Counted from the first letter of the stretch, positions 1 through 12,900 are shown. The stretch is 64,000 nucleotides of DNA from Gigaspora rosea (GCA_003550325.1 QKWP01000245.1:118294-182293), one strand, 5' to 3'. A program made the numbers and translations. Notes: generated by a model from the letters alone, not told the origin.

Positions 1-231
1 GGAATGTAGAACACCAGCAAAACCACACATAACATATTCAAAAGCTGTAGCATTCGAAAGACTAAAATCGTTTGGAAGAAATATTCCAGCAAGAACAAAG
101 GATATGGCCGTTATAAAATTTGAGATGCTATACCATATTAATATTTGAGCGCTACGTTTAACTTGAACATAAATGTTTTGCAAGCATAAAAATGTAATTA
201 TTATGCATGCAAAAAGTATATAAGGTTCCAT
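1..231 (-). CDS. N-terminal part of a hydrophobic membrane protein, truncated by the window edge
   Basis: Reading the minus strand from an ATG at 231 gives 77 codons with no stop, running off the left edge. The start is strongly hydrophobic (MEPYILFACIIITFLCLQ), followed by a short basic stretch (VQVKRS) and a second hydrophobic run (ISNFITAISFVLAGIFLP), so at least two membrane segments are likely, the first being a signal anchor. This ATG is chosen because the upstream DNA (232-300) is AT-rich and does not extend the frame convincingly. The spacing of hydrophobic segments resembles a multi-pass protein, but no family is recognised. It could also be one exon of a longer gene. Confidence 0.55.
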   Translation of the reverse strand, partial: MEPYILFACIIITFLCLQNIYVQVKRSAQILIWYSISNFITAISFVLAGIFLPNDFSLSNATAFEYVMCGFAGVLHS

Positions 232-837
232 TATAGGTTGAACGTAAAATAATTAATTTTAATATTAAACGAAAGATGGAAAAGTCACTTCAAAAATGAA
301 CTCGAGAATTTTCAATTCTTATAAAATGGAGAGAGAAACTAAGGATAATAATGGATGGACACAGTAATAAAGAAAGAACGATGTTAAAGAAAGATATTAA
401 AGAGCGATGTTAAAATATTAAAGGTAATGACGTATGTAATGAATCCTTAATAACGCGCCAAAATCAAAGCTCTTAAGGTCCAACAAAAATGGTCCATAAC
501 ATGAGCGGTGAATAAATAAGTTTAGTCGTAAAAATACCATTAAAACTACGAAAAAATTGTGTTACCACTAATAGTATATTTCAAATTAACCAAACTGAAT
601 GCATTAAAGGCGCAGTATATGCAGTACGTGGGATAGTTATTCCTGCGATCTTAATTACGAATTGTTTGTCTATTCAGTGATACTGATACACAAATATTAA
701 AAAGTATATGCAGTCAGGTTTACATTTATATATGTTAGTTAATCTGCAAGTCATTAAATAATATTCTTATAAATAACATAAATAGAAATTGATTTAAAAT
801 TCAAATCGTGAAGTAGGTTGTTAAGTATGTTGTTCAA
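232..837. other. AT-rich intergenic DNA
   Basis: Upstream side of the edge gene. It contains scattered A-rich runs and no open frame, RNA gene or repeat that I can support. Confidence 0.5.
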
Positions 838-945
838 AATTGTAAAGAGAGATCAAAATTATAAAGATTTATAAAATAGAAATTCCAAATTATAAAGTAG
901 AAAATCAAAATTATAAAGTAAAAAACCAGAATTATAAAATAAAAA
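838..945. repeat. Degenerate tandem repeat, about 22-24 bp unit
   Basis: The phrase AAATTATAAAGTAGAAAATC recurs four to five times with drift across this span. It is non-coding. Confidence 0.6.
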
Positions 946-1384
946 TTATATTATTTTTCTTTTTCGTAAGAACAATTTATAGTTTATATTAAAAGGAAAA
1001 GTATAAAAGGGAATTTATAAAATAGAAAGAAAGATGGTCAAATATTCATGGAAAACGACAAGTTAAACGAATTATTTCGTGTCATACTTATCAAATGATA
1101 AGATTAGATTAGATTGAGATCTGTAAATTTCTTTAACTTAATGCCATGTTTTAATTTTAATTTGAAAGTATATATTTGTGATTTTATTTTTTTATTTTTG
1201 TTGAAACTTAAATTTATTTAGTAACTTCATAATGGTTAACGAATAAAGTTTCATTAAGTATGTCTATTTGAAGCTATTGTGATTGAAGTTTTTGTCAGTT
1301 CCGAAGTTACAATTTCAAGTGCTTGAAAGTTGCAATAGAAAAAATTACTAACAAGCTAAAAATTACATATACATGTAAGAAGAT

Positions 1385-1460
1385 CCAATTCGGGTTATTT
1401 TCTGTCACAGCTGTTATCTCTAGACCCAATTCAGGGTTAATTTCAGTCACAGCAATTATC
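1385..1460. repeat. Two imperfect copies of a 40 bp unit
   Basis: A block starting CCAATTCGGGTTATTTTC at 1385 is repeated at about 1426 with a few changes (both contain GTCACAGC followed by TTATC). The duplication leaves open frames on both strands here, which I do not treat as genes. Confidence 0.5.
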
Positions 1461-1680
1461 AATATTACAAATAATTCAAATGAATTGTTAAAGACGATCT
1501 TTTTTGGATTGATATTATTCAATAAATGCTATTTTTAGAAGGATTTTTTTCAGGGAACCGTAAACTTACGCTTTTTGGTTAATCTTTGTGTACAATGATA
1601 GAAAATTATCCGTGTGGGATCCAATTCAATTTTTGATAAGGATTATTTCCATATCGGTAAATATGATGTTCACTAATAAC

Positions 1681-1724
1681 GGTACGTACAGTATGTACAG
1701 TACTTAAGTACGTACAGTACATGC
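1681..1724. repeat. GTAC-rich self-complementary tract
   Basis: Overlapping GTAC and ACGTACAGTAC words around the palindrome GTACTTAAGTAC can fold into a hairpin. No element boundaries are visible. Confidence 0.45.
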
Positions 1725-2371
1725 GTAAAAGTAGCACTGGTAACGGTAATTAAGTGTAGATTCTCGCAAATAAATGTTTTAATTGTATTATAAATTCACT
1801 TTATTTTTGAAAACTTTTGAATGTCTTTGTTTTTATTCCATATTTCAATTAAAAACATTGGAGCTTATTTTAACGGTAAATTTTGTTCTTTGAAATTACT
1901 TTAACGGCTTACAGTTGATTTGCAAATGTTTGTTAATGGTGTTGTAATTGTATGCAATTGTACCATATAATTTTAAATTTTTTCCGTTTTTTTTTTTAAT
2001 ATGATTGGTCTATTTCAAGTGCCGCTGTCGGGATTGTCCGTTGATCTACCTCTGTCGCTAAGATAACGATGTAACAGGTAACGTACGTACGTATTAACTG
2101 ACTATGCAAAAGAAATAGCTTTTGATAAGGCATGCAAATTATAAAGGAGGGTATTCACGTTTCAAGCATCTAATATAAAATTATAAATTTTGAAAAAATT
2201 ATTAATTAGATAAAAAATTTTATCTTGATAAATGAATATAAATATAGTAAACAAGTATATAGTTTTACATCAAATTCCTTTAAATCCAATTATAGTTTTA
2301 TTAAAAACTATTAAAACTCTACCGGTAATGGCTAAATATTTATATAATTAATAACTACATTATACTTTATA

Positions 2372-2486
2372 GATGCCTGACGAAACTATTTTGTCTGATG
2401 AAACCATAAGTTTCGTTATAGTTTCGCCAATGACGAAATGGCAAAATTATTATTTTTCGTAAAATCACGTGAGTTTCGTCAGACAT
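2372..2486. repeat. Small inverted-repeat element
   Basis: The ends are inverted copies containing TCTGACGAAACT, with more GACGAAAC-like words inside. At about 115 bp it is MITE-sized. No target duplication could be fixed. Confidence 0.5.
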
Positions 2487-2630
2487 CATTAGTAAACTAG
2501 TAAACTTTATAAATACATATTTAATTTTTAGAAAATTTATAACCCACACAATTTGCAATTCAGTGTAACCTGCCAGCCTGCCAGTCAAATCAATTTTTAC
2601 GACAAAAAAATAAACCCTTAATTATGGTTA

Positions 2631-2962
2631 GGCCACGCAAAATTGATTTTTCGTTTTGCATTACATGGAATCTGAAACATGGGTCGGTCGGTAGTATATT
2701 TAATTTATGTAAATTAATATAATAATGTTCACATCTAATGTTATGCAAGGTTAATATTTCATTTTGCACAACAAGGGATCAAAAGATTGGGTCGCCAGTC
2801 TTATTTTTTCCGTCAGTCCTATTGGACAATTACTAGAAATTAAGGTTTTCATCGGGTGACACCGGATGAGAATAGCGGAAAAAAATAAATGTCAAAAATC
2901 GAACAATTGGCACAATTTGGGTCGGCGGGTAATGCAAAACGAAAAATCAACTTTGTGTGGCC
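2631..2962. mobile_element. MITE family A copy 1 (PIF/Harbinger-like)
   Basis: A 332 bp element whose inverted ends start GGCCAC and carry TTGATTTTTCGTTTTGCAT. It is flanked on both sides by TTA (2628-2630 and 2963-2965). A 3 bp TWA target duplication with ends beginning GG is typical of the PIF/Harbinger superfamily. It has no coding capacity. Copies at 44806 and 45380 share ends and interior. Confidence 0.85.
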
Positions 2963-3087
2963 TTAGGGTAAGGGTAAGATGGGTTTGGGATTGGAGCGAG
3001 GGTTAATTTATACCAAAATTTTACGATGAGTTTTTGTACCCTCAAATTTGATATTAATAATACCCACTTGTAAACTAAATTTTTTAA

Positions 3088-3262
3088 ACTTTGAGAGAAG
3101 GTACCTTGATAACAACCAGGCAAATTTGTTGAATGTTTTTATTTGAATTCTACGATTCAAATAAAAAAGTTTATTAAATTTGGTCTGGCGCTATTGAGAT
3201 AACTTCGCTCAAAGTGTAAAAAGCTTAAAAAAGTTATCAAAATAGAAGCTACTTCGGGATTT
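3088..3262. repeat. Foldback repeat family E
   Basis: A self-complementary stretch built on a core in which AAAAAAGTTTATTAAATTTG is followed by a 'gttatcaagata'-type phrase and its complement. Diverged relatives lie at about 3590-3735, 5519-5625, 23130-23310 and 31910-32080. Boundaries are uncertain. Confidence 0.45.
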
Positions 3263-3318
3263 TCTCAAAAATCACTAGACCAACTTTGATAAACTTTTTT
3301 TAATTTGAATTCTACAGA

Positions 3319-3572
3319 TATGGGCTGCCGTCAATAGAAATCAGGCAGATTGAAATTTCGAAAAAAATTATTACTTTACCTTTCATCGCTCATATTCTGA
3401 TGAATTTCGAAGCAATCCTCATGATTTAATAGTCAAAAGAAAGCTCAAGATCTAAGCTTTCGATTAATTATTAAATATGAACATAGCTTCGAAATTCATC
3501 GAGATATGGGCGATAAAGGTTAAGGCATTAATTTTTTTTTGAAATGTTAATCAGATTGACGGCAGCCCGTAT
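3319..3572. mobile_element. Inverted-repeat element family D copy 1
   Basis: The ends are inverted copies of ATATGGGCTGCCGTCAATAG with one or two mismatches. The interior is also partly self-complementary (a GAAATTCATC-type motif on both arms). About 254 bp and non-coding. A diverged relative with similar ends is at 23094-23345. Confidence 0.65.
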
Positions 3573-4794
3573 GTTCAATTAAAATAACAACAATAAGAGT
3601 AAAAGCTCATCGAATTTTGCTTTGTGGTTACTGAGATATTTTTGCTTAAAGTTTTAAAACGTCTATCAAAATTAGAAGTTGCCAAACTTTAAGATATTTT
3701 GATAACTACCAGGCCAAATTTAATGTTATTAGTCGAAATACCTATTTAGTAAGATATTTAGGCTATTATGTGCCTAAATATACTTCGGTATGACATTATT
3801 TTTTGCCGATATGTCAAAATTCTAAATTTGACTAAATGTCTAAATTATCGATATAAGATTATCCCGAAATTATAATAATCCATGAGTTCCATTATAATGT
3901 AATAAAATTAGCCGTAGCATAATTTTATTGTCCGGAGCGGAGTGGAAGACTTTACTGTCCAGACCTGTAACGGTTGCCCCGTATTGATGTTCAGATTGGA
4001 ATAAAAATTTTACTATCCAGACTTATGGTACCTGTAATATGATATGAGTTATGTCCCGAAAGTATGTCCGAGCATAATGCAATAAGCATAATAAAAATTA
4101 TAATGATACAGTATAGTGATAATATTATATTTGTGCATCGATTAAGGAATAACTTAGCCCACTTTTTTAATATGATTCATAAAAAAAAGAAACAGCTAAT
4201 AATATATTTTACATTTTACAAAAGTTCATTATTATCTTTAAGTTTCACAACAACAAAAAAAAAAAAAAAAAGACGTGGTTTATCTATTAAATTCTTTATT
4301 GCTTAACTTCTGAAACTTCTTTTTCTTATTTATATTATAATATTTAACATTACTTTAATTGCCATAAAAAAATGTGGACTTTCTATAGTAGGAAAGAAAA
4401 AAAGCTAATTATAGAAAATTACTCTGTTTTATTAAAAGTCATGACGATTTTTTTTATAAAGAACTGTATATTATATATTATATAAAAATTAAAGCTCTTT
4501 ATATCCGGAGTTAGTTATAGAGAAGCTCATTACTGTATACAGTGTCGACTATATATAGAAATGTTTATTAAATAAAATATACAAATTTGTTAATAACTAA
4601 ATTTTTTTTTATTAAAAAAAATTTTTTTAAATAAACAATAATAAAAGAATTAGTGGTTTACCGATTTTATAAATATTTTGAAGTTAGAATTAATTTTTAA
4701 TTTAGTATTATTGCTCAGGACCTCAACAGTTCCTGTTTCCTAGTACATTATGTAAATAAATGTATATTTTATATAGGTTTCATTTGGGTGTTGC

Positions 4795-4930
4795 CAAAAG
4801 AAAACCTGTTACGTATCCGGTTTTCAATTATATTTGGTACCGGACAAAATCAGTTTAATTTGTTAGGGATTGTGTCTGGTACAAAATATAATTGAAAACA
4901 CGATGACAGGTTTTCCATTGGCAGCACCCA
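4795..4930. mobile_element. Short MITE with 60+ bp inverted ends
   Basis: The ends start GGGTGNTGCCAA and contain GAAAACCTGT and TTTTCAATTATATTT on both arms, so almost the whole 136 bp folds back. ATTT lies on both sides and may be a 4 bp target duplication. Confidence 0.6.
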
Positions 4931-5815
4931 TTTATGTGCATTGATCCTCAAGTTAACTATTGAAGTCGCTTTATTTTATTTTATTTTATTTTTTTAGACA
5001 ATTTTAGATCTGATATGTAAGATTGCGAAATATTGTCGCTAAAAATAATTTAAATAATTTTAAATTATCGTGAAGTTGACCCTTTTCTAGAATATTGTAA
5101 CAATCATAAACGTGAGAAAAATTTAAAGCAGTAGTAATTAATAATAATTAAAAATGATATTTTTTAAAGAGTGTGAAATTCACACAATAAACAGGTTTAG
5201 ATACTTGTTAATAAATATTTTATATTTTTTAATTTAAACATTTCGAAAATATAAGGTATTTCAATATTATTTAAAACTTCAACATTACTTTAGAATTCGG
5301 CATTATTTTTAGAATAAACATATTTCGACAAGAATAACAATTTAAGCAAATCAGCGTTGTTACTAGCCTTAAGTCCAATACTTTTTTTAACTTTTTTTAG
5401 CCTTTAGCCTTAAGTCCATTCAGTTATAGCCTTAAGCCTAATTGGTCTAAATTCGACAATTTATATCTCCAAATAACAACACTGCAGCTAACGACACTAA
5501 CTAAACTCAATACGCCTTTTTTTCATTTGAATTCTGCAAATTCGTAGAAAATGATCAAATTTGACCAAATTTGATCCAGTAGTTATCAAGATACCTTTGT
5601 ATAAAGTTTTAAAAAAATTATTTTACAAAGGGTATGAAATCAAATTTGGGTACGAATATTAGTTCCTATTAAAATTATATGTAATGTTTTAGTTTACTTA
5701 TATTGTTTATTTGAGATCAATGTATTAATTTATAAATTTGTGTAATATATAAAAAGATGAAACAAAATTGATTTGCTTAAGGCTAGAATAAAGTTAGCTT
5801 TAAAGATGAATATAA

Positions 5816-6031
5816 GGCCAGACCAATTTAATTCGGTGGTTTACATTACATCCTTCTCACAAAAGAGGGGGGGTGGGATGGAGGGATTTATTATAAAAAT
5901 TTTTTCCGAAATGATCCGCGATATTATAAAAGTTTTCCGAAATTTTCCGCCTATATAGGGAGAGGGGAAAATAGGGAAGGCAGAAGGGGGGAGGGGGGTA
6001 AGGTAAACCACCGAATTAAATTGGACTGGCC
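5816..6031. mobile_element. MITE family B copy 1 (PIF/Harbinger-like)
   Basis: A 216 bp element with inverted ends GGCCAGACCAATTTAATTC and a matching inner GGTTTACATTAC. It is flanked by TAA on both sides. The interior has a G-rich strand (runs of GGGG) on the right half. The copy at 8059-8254 is closely similar along its length. Confidence 0.88.
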
Positions 6032-6162
6032 TAATTATAGTTATAGTAAAAATCAGCCCTCTTTTAAATTTAAAAGTTATAACCTGAAACTTTTACATAA
6101 ACAGCATTATATAAATTTAAATTAGTAAATTCTTTACATATTATTTTTTTTAAGAAAAAGTT

Positions 6163-6364
6163 TATTCGTAACAGCCTGTTAGTAACAGCCATAAGGCAAT
6201 ATTAATGTTAAAGTAAGGTTAAAATTAGGGTTAGGGTCAAGATTAATACATAATTGCGAGAATATCATTTTTTTGTTAGAAGTGCAATAGGGGTTATATT
6301 AGTAAAATTTTGAGTTATAAAAAAGCTGTTACAAATAAGTGCGTAACAGGCTGTTACGAATAGA
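6163..6364. mobile_element. Inverted-repeat element with TTAGGG core
   Basis: The ends are inverted copies of TTATTCGTAACAGCCTGTTA. Inner copies of GTAACAGC also pair. The middle holds two TTAGGG units (6225-6237). Non-coding. Confidence 0.65.
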
Positions 6365-6770
6365 TTTGTCCTTTTTTAATTAAAAATGCTAACTTTTTGT
6401 TATCTTTTTAAAAAAATAAAAAATCTGAATCCAAAATAAAAAATCCAAAGACTTTGTATGTTAAAATTTAAAATTTAAGCTTTAAAAGGTGCCCTTAAAA
6501 ACTGTCTGTTCAACTAAGTTTTTATTAATTTTAATATGAAAAAGGACGGAAAATTTTTTAAATCTGAATATAGAAATTAATCTAATTTTTATATTAAAAT
6601 CAATAAAAATCTATTCATATAAAAAATTGATTTTTGAATAACCTTTTTATCAAATTAGCTCAAATATCTTGTTATAACAATAAAAATGCTTGATTTTTAA
6701 TATATTAAGTTTTGGGATTTTTTAATTTTGAATCTAATTTTTTATTAATTTATGATTATAATTTTTAGTT

Positions 6771-7039
6771 AGAAAATTTCTTATTGTACACTTGTGTATG
6801 AAGCATGATATGAATTAGTCAATAGGCAAATCTATTTAACATATAAATTTTAACCAAAAAACCCCGATTTAAGGTTAGTGTAAGGATTAGCTTTGGGATA
6901 GAAAAGTTTATAGTTTATGCTAAAATTTTGCAAAGAACATTTTTTGTTAGAGCCTCAAAGACAAATTTATAATCGGGTTTTGAGATATTAACATACCTGT
7001 GTTTTATACACTAGCGTACAAATAGAAATTCTCTTATTA
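6771..7039. mobile_element. Inverted-repeat element, TTAGGG-like degenerate core
   Basis: The ends are related inverted copies of AGAAAATTTCTTATTGTAC. The arms share a further ACACTTGTGTAT / ATACACTAGCGT block. The centre (6876-6895) reads like drifted TTAGGG units. Confidence 0.5.
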
Positions 7040-7149
7040 ATAATATAGATTCTGTTAATTTGTTATAAAGTTTTTTTTTTAATTATTAAAAAATTTTGAG
7101 TGATAAAAAAATCAAAATTTAAAATTTTGTAAGTTTCTAAAAAATATTG

Positions 7150-7263
7150 TATAACCGCGAAATAACTCGCAGGGATGTAATTTCGAATTTCGGCCTAAAT
7201 TAAGCTTAATTCGGGCCGAAATTCGAGATAACGCACCTATGCGTTATTTCGTGATTATATTGT
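7150..7263. repeat. Palindrome family C copy 1
   Basis: Near-perfect palindrome with ends TATAACCGCGAAATAAC and a centre around CTAAATTAAGCTTAATTCG. A second copy is at 8914-9030 and a core-only remnant at 59051-59090. It is probably a foldback element with TA-rich flanks. Confidence 0.65.
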
Positions 7264-7788
7264 AAAAATTTATTATCATACTATATACTTGGAATTATTA
7301 TGAGATATAGATTTATCTTGTAAAAACAAAAATACTAATTTATTTAGGCCGTTTGAAGTCAATTTTTATTGGAATATGGGGCAAATGAAACGACCATATA
7401 AAATGAACAGGCTATTTAATGTAGTAAAACTATTATAACGATGACTTCAGTCTAGAGATTCGAGTTGCTAATTAGGTATGGTTCAGTAGTTAACATTACA
7501 TTCCTCTTATAAAAGAGAGGAGCAAAAATAAATAAATAAATAAATAATCATATAATGCATTCATCCGATCGTATTTTTACAGCCAAAATTCTTGTGATCT
7601 AGTGATCGGAACTGCATCGTTTTAAAGTATGTACTGTATGCAGCGATCACAGATCGGAATTTTGGGTTTACTACAGTAATTCCCACAAGTTCTTATTGGT
7701 CGAATGCAAATTTTTATCCCTCATTGAATGAAATAAAACACTGATCAGATGGTTTAAAAATTAATGTAAAAAAAGTTTGTGATTGTTA

Positions 7789-8014
7789 AGACCAACTGCA
7801 TTCTGTGTTTTACATTACCCCCCAAAGTCCCCCTCCCTCATAGTAAAAAAATTTAGATAAATATACATAGGGCTACGGGAAGTTTCGAAAATTTTTATAC
7901 AGTCACGGACAATTCGGAAAAAATTTTTAAAATTTTATTGTGAAACACTCATTACCACCCCTTCCGGAGGGGAGAGGAGGGTAATGTAAAACACAGAATC
8001 CAGTTGGTCTCGCC
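7789..8014. mobile_element. MITE related to family B, inside the 1.8 kb element
   Basis: Inverted ends contain GACCAACTGNATTCTGTG and the inner TTTTACATTACC, clearly related to family B but a distinct subtype. The left terminal bases (GGCG) are missing or mutated. No coding capacity. Confidence 0.7.
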
Positions 8015-8058
8015 TGATTTCCGTAGAAGTGAAATGTTTATTTAAATATTTCTTCTTA

Positions 8059-8254
8059 GGCCAGACCAATTTAATTCGGTGGTTTACATTACATCCTTCT
8101 CACAAAAGAGGGGGGGAAGGGCTGGAGGGAGTTTATTATAAAAATTTTTCCGAAATGATCCGCGATATTATAAAAGTTTTCCGAAATTTTCCGCATATAC
8201 AGTGGGGAAGGCAAAGGGGGGTAATGTAAACCACCGAATTAAATTGGTCTGGCC
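8059..8254. mobile_element. MITE family B copy 2
   Basis: 196 bp, with the same ends as the copy at 5816 and flanked by TTA on both sides. The interiors of the two copies remain very alike, so this family was active fairly recently. Confidence 0.88.
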
Positions 8255-8913
8255 TTACTCATTAATACTCATAGTTCTCTAGCTCTCAGAATCGAATAAA
8301 AAAAAAACACTGCTGAAGCTCTTTTTTCAGCGAATCGTTTCATTTAACTGAAATAAACATATATGAGAGGATAGCCAAGTAGGAACTAAAATTTTAGCTT
8401 TATTTTTATTTTTTCTCGTTTTTTTTTTTAAAGGTTTCTACAGTGCTTGTGAACCTTGTTTTTAAACCATCTACATGATTTTTAAAACTTTAAATTATTT
8501 TTTTATTTTTTTAAGAGTATTGCTAATCATAACCGGGAGGTAATTTTATCTGGGGTGTTTGGAGGTGCTACATCTCAAAAACGACTAAGTAAACGGGATC
8601 GGGTATCTTAAGTAAACATGCTCAGGACCCTGAAAACCTCACGAGAACTGAAATAGGACCTTATTTCTAATATATATTTTATTATATAAAAACTCCTATA
8701 AATCTTAAAGCTGCACCCTAAACCCTAAAAATACTAAGGGAGGTAATTCCTCAAGGTCAAACGTAGTAATTTTCTTTTTTTAATATGTTCAATTTTATTT
8801 TTTATTTTTTAAATTATTTTATTTTTAAATTATTTTATTTTACCTTAAATTATTTTATTTTATTTTAAATTATTTTATTTTATTATAAATTATTTTTTTT
8901 TATTTTATATTTG

Positions 8914-9030
8914 CCGTATAACCGCGAAATAACACATAGTAAATTATTTCGAATTTCAGCCTGAATTAAGCTTAATTTAGGCCGAAATTCGAAATACACC
9001 CCACCGAGTTATTTTCGTGGTTATACGGTA
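8914..9030. repeat. Palindrome family C copy 2
   Basis: Ends CCGTATAACCGCGAAATAAC and its complement, with a centre around AATTAAGCTTAATTTAGG. It lies inside the 1.8 kb Harbinger-like element. Confidence 0.65.
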
Positions 9031-9186
9031 TTTTTATTATTTTTAATTTTTTACTTTTTTATATGTTCATTTTACCAGGGGACATCAAGGGGAAGGAGAG
9101 GGGTGATGTTAACCGAAAAATTAACTTCAAACGGCCTTATGTAGTGTTTAATGCACATCACACTAATCTTTACATAAACTTCGTTA

Positions 9187-9310
9187 ATCATTCTTAATCA
9201 TACATTACTTAATCATTCTTAATCATTCTTAATCTTTCTTAATCTTTCTTAATCATTATTAATCTTTCTTAATCATACTTAATCATACTTAATCATGCTT
9301 TATCATATTT
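9187..9310. repeat. Tandem decamer array (TTAATCATTC and variants)
   Basis: About twelve units of a 10 bp word alternating TTAATCATTC, TTAATCTTTC and TTAATCATAC. Simple satellite, no frame. Confidence 0.8.
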
Positions 9311-9659
9311 TATCATTTTACATTATACAAACCTCAAATAGTAATTGCCAGTTTCCGATTATATAATATAATAACGGATTTTTTCTTTGGAAGCCCGTTC
9401 TATAAAGAAGTGATATAAAAATTGTTACATAAAGTATATTTAATGTATAAGTTATCAAACAATTCCAGGTTACATAGCATAATCATAAACGATCGACAAA
9501 AAGTTTTTATTACGTAACATAAGCACTTTGCTATCAACGACTATCAAGTAATCAACTGATTAAAAAGTAAAAAAACCTAGTGGGGCATGCAAAGATAGTA
9601 AATAATTATAAATAATATCACATCAAATAAACAAACATATTACACCGCACCGGATGACC

Positions 9660-9980
9660 CATTATATTTATTTGCGAGGGTAATACAAACTAAAAAAGCA
9701 AATTGATTTTGTAAATAAACCTAAGTGCTTGAGACAAAAATTTAAGCTTAGAGCCTTAGCGTTAGGGGATATAGTGTTGGATTAATGTTTGCTATATGTC
9801 AAATTTCATTCCCGACATTTTTAATAATTGTACCAATATCGATTTAAACATTAGTTTTTGCATATTTTCGCTTTTTTCTTCCGTGTGTTCGGATTCTTTG
9901 TCGGAATATTCAAAATTTGCACTCTCCGATTGGCTAGTTCCTCTTCAGGAGTTTGTATTACCACGCAAATAAGTGGATGC
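9660..9980. mobile_element. Inverted-repeat element family I copy 1
   Basis: Ends are related inverted copies of TTATTTGCGNGGGTAATAC. A long stretch of the interior (TTTAAACATTAGTTTTTGCA, then TTTGCACTCTCCGATTGG) recurs at 63060-63165, which defines a dispersed family. Confidence 0.65.
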
Positions 9981-12900
9981 CCGGACGACCATGTAAGGAA
10001 ATATCGATCAACGTAAAAATAAAATTTAGTCCTTTTAGGTACGTTGGTGATACTATAAAAATTTAGAAGTTACAGTATCGTTATCGGTTAGCATAATAAT
10101 AAGTCAAATTATATCGGTATGGTATGCAAATTTTGATACACAAAAAATGGTGTCAATGTCATATGAAATTCCGATATCGATACAACATCCATCGAAAATT
10201 TCTGTTGTGCAGCCAATTAGGTTATATGATCAGGCGTAATTTAAAAAATCAAAAAAACAATTAAGTATGTATTAAATTAGCGCGCAATATTTAAAGCAAT
10301 ATAAATTTCTTTTTTGTAAGATTAATGGTTATCTACATACATAAAAGCTGGTTTCGTAGACAGAATTTTGAGCTGTCAGCGATTCTTAAAAATTTTAATT
10401 ACTTTTTCCAATTCTCGAATTTTTGGAATTTGAACTTTATTTAAATCTCTAAATTAACAAGATCAAAATTAGAATGTTATGTAATATTAAATATCAATGC
10501 CAAGAAAACGAAAATGTCAATGCCAAGAAAAACGGTTTTCTTATCTAACTGTCAATGCCAAGAAACCTTTTTTTTGGTACCAATTAGATTCCGTTACTGA
10601 AGTATTACATAACAAATTCGTAAAGTTCAAACTCAAAAAATCCGCCAAGTTGCTTAATTTCATGTTACACCTGATCTTAAAATTTAATTGGAAAGCAGAA
10701 TTTTCTGAGTGCTGTTGGAGTAGGATGTTACGGTTTGGCAAAGACCGATGTCTGAACGGTTCTGAACTGATCAAAGTCAATAAATTAAGACGGGTCTTAA
10801 TAAGTCTATACATTAGTAAGGATACCAAATGTACGTGACGTCGCAGTTAAAACTGGAATTTTAAATATTTTTTTATTATGAAGATTTCAAATTTTTTTAA
10901 GTTTACTAAAATGCACCTATGGTGTCTAACACCATAAGTGTTATTTCTCAAAAACGTTGGGATCGGTTTCTCTAAGTAAAAATTTTGAGGACCTTAAAAT
11001 CTCACGTGAACTGAAAATTGCCTTATATTTAATATATATTATATTATATAAAACTTCTCTTTATCATAAAAATCTAAATTTTATTAATAAAAATTATATA
11101 TGGTTTCAACACCATAGGTGCATTTTATAACTACTGTTTTTGTTTATATTTTTATATTTTTATTTTTTTTATTTTTTTATTTTTTTTATTTTTTTATTTT
11201 TTTATTTTTTTTATTTTTTGAAGATTTTAGTAGAATTTATAGTTTCAGACTTCGGTAGCGACATATAATAAAATAATTCAATGACTAAACTTATATTTAT
11301 ACCTGAGTATATATGATAGCATTTACATTTAAAAGATCTGTCTCAACTACTTTCGTAATAAAATTGTTTATTAAAAAAATTATACCAAATTGATAAAATA
11401 TCTTGCAATTATATTTATAGACGCAAATGAGATTCTGTTTACGGCACAAGATCGAATGTGAATCGAGTCTTATCAAAGTACAGAAGAACTTAAAACAAGT
11501 AATTATTAAGTTTGTCCATATTTCTTCCTAAAAAGTAAATTTTTATCCTCTAGATTGTAGTAGAACATAGGCAAATTTGCTTGTGTTTTTGCAAATTTAT
11601 AATTATTGCTATATTTATGTATAATATTTTAAATTTTTTAAAAATAATTGAGATATTGATCTAAGTTTAAAACTTTTAACTTTCTATATAATGGTTTTGA
11701 AAAATAAAATAAATATAATTGAATTTATATTTTTTGCATATATAATATTTGCACCCTATAAGATCTAGTATAATATAAAATTAAAACAAGCAAAATAAAT
11801 CATTTTTCTTTGATAATTATGGCTAGGCAAGTTAAGGATAATGTGTAAATAGAGAAAGAAATTTATACTATAGTAAAATTGGTAATGAATTTTTTTTGCT
11901 AAAATGCAAAAGATAGGTTATAAGCAAAATTTTATATCAATTCGATTTTTTGAACAAATAGTAATCATATAATTTCACATTACACCTTACCTTGCATTCT
12001 TATTAGCTTTCATTGCTATGGTGATAAATTATAAAATCCAATATGATAGACATAATTTAGTTTATTTATAAAAGCTATCACGAGAAAACCTGTTATCAAA
12101 GTTTTGATTTGTTAGAAATTATGCCTGGTAAATTATAAATTTAAAACACAATACATTCTCTTGGCAGAGCTTATAAGTATTTACAAAATGTACAGATTGA
12201 AACTTTATCATTTTTACATAAAGAATTTGAGAGGAATGCGTCTAATTAATAACTATATATGGTATTAGCAGTTAGGCATTTACAATTTATAAATCATTTA
12301 GATTCTAGTGAAATGACCCGTTCTATTAATAAAAATTATTCAAAATAAATTCATAATATTGAAGATTTATTAATAAAAATTCATTATTTTTTGAAAGAAA
12401 TCCAAACAGACAAGTTTTGAATCTACATTTTTATTTTCATATAGAGAGTTCATATAATGAATATTTGGTATTTGTCGGTATTATGGCACACATCTGAGTT
12501 ATTACAATTCCACACAGTATTATGATATATATCTGACATTATGACAAACGTCACTTGTAATTTTTTACAAATTGAGCACTATATTTCTGCATCTATGAGG
12601 AACTATATAATATGTGTTCATTATAATACATTTATAAGAATTAATTTACCAAATTTTACAAAATTATATAAATTAATTAAAATTATGGTAATCTTACGCA
12701 ATTCCATGAAGGAGGCACGGTTGTATATTAATAGATTGAAAATCGTTAATTTTTACACAATTTATCACTGTCACGCTTAAATATATTATGCACAAATACA
12801 GAAATAATCGAAAATTACGTATGAAATTTAAACCGGAAGTAGAGATGTTATCTGTTTTTGACCCAAATTAATGAACCGAAAACACAACTTAACCGAAGTA

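Larger units (their letters stand above)
7347..9136. mobile_element. 1.8 kb PIF/Harbinger-like element carrying nested MITEs
   Basis: Inverted ends GGCCGTTTGAAGT lie at 7347 and 9136, flanked by TTA on both sides (7344-7346 and 9137-9139). Inside are three further inverted-repeat elements (7789-8014, 8059-8254, 8914-9030), a truncated family B end at 7480-7523 and AT microsatellite DNA (8790-8905). No transposase frame is present, so it is a non-autonomous shell enlarged by insertions. An alternative is two solo ends of separate copies that happen to face each other. Confidence 0.6.

Noticed and set aside
9187..9310. Regular spacing suggestive of a CRISPR array
   Set aside because: It is a continuous 10 bp tandem repeat without unique spacers.
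10497..10838. Frames of 113 and 95 codons on opposite strands
   Set aside because: Mutually overlapping, no domain, start inside a short AATGCCAAGAAAA duplication.
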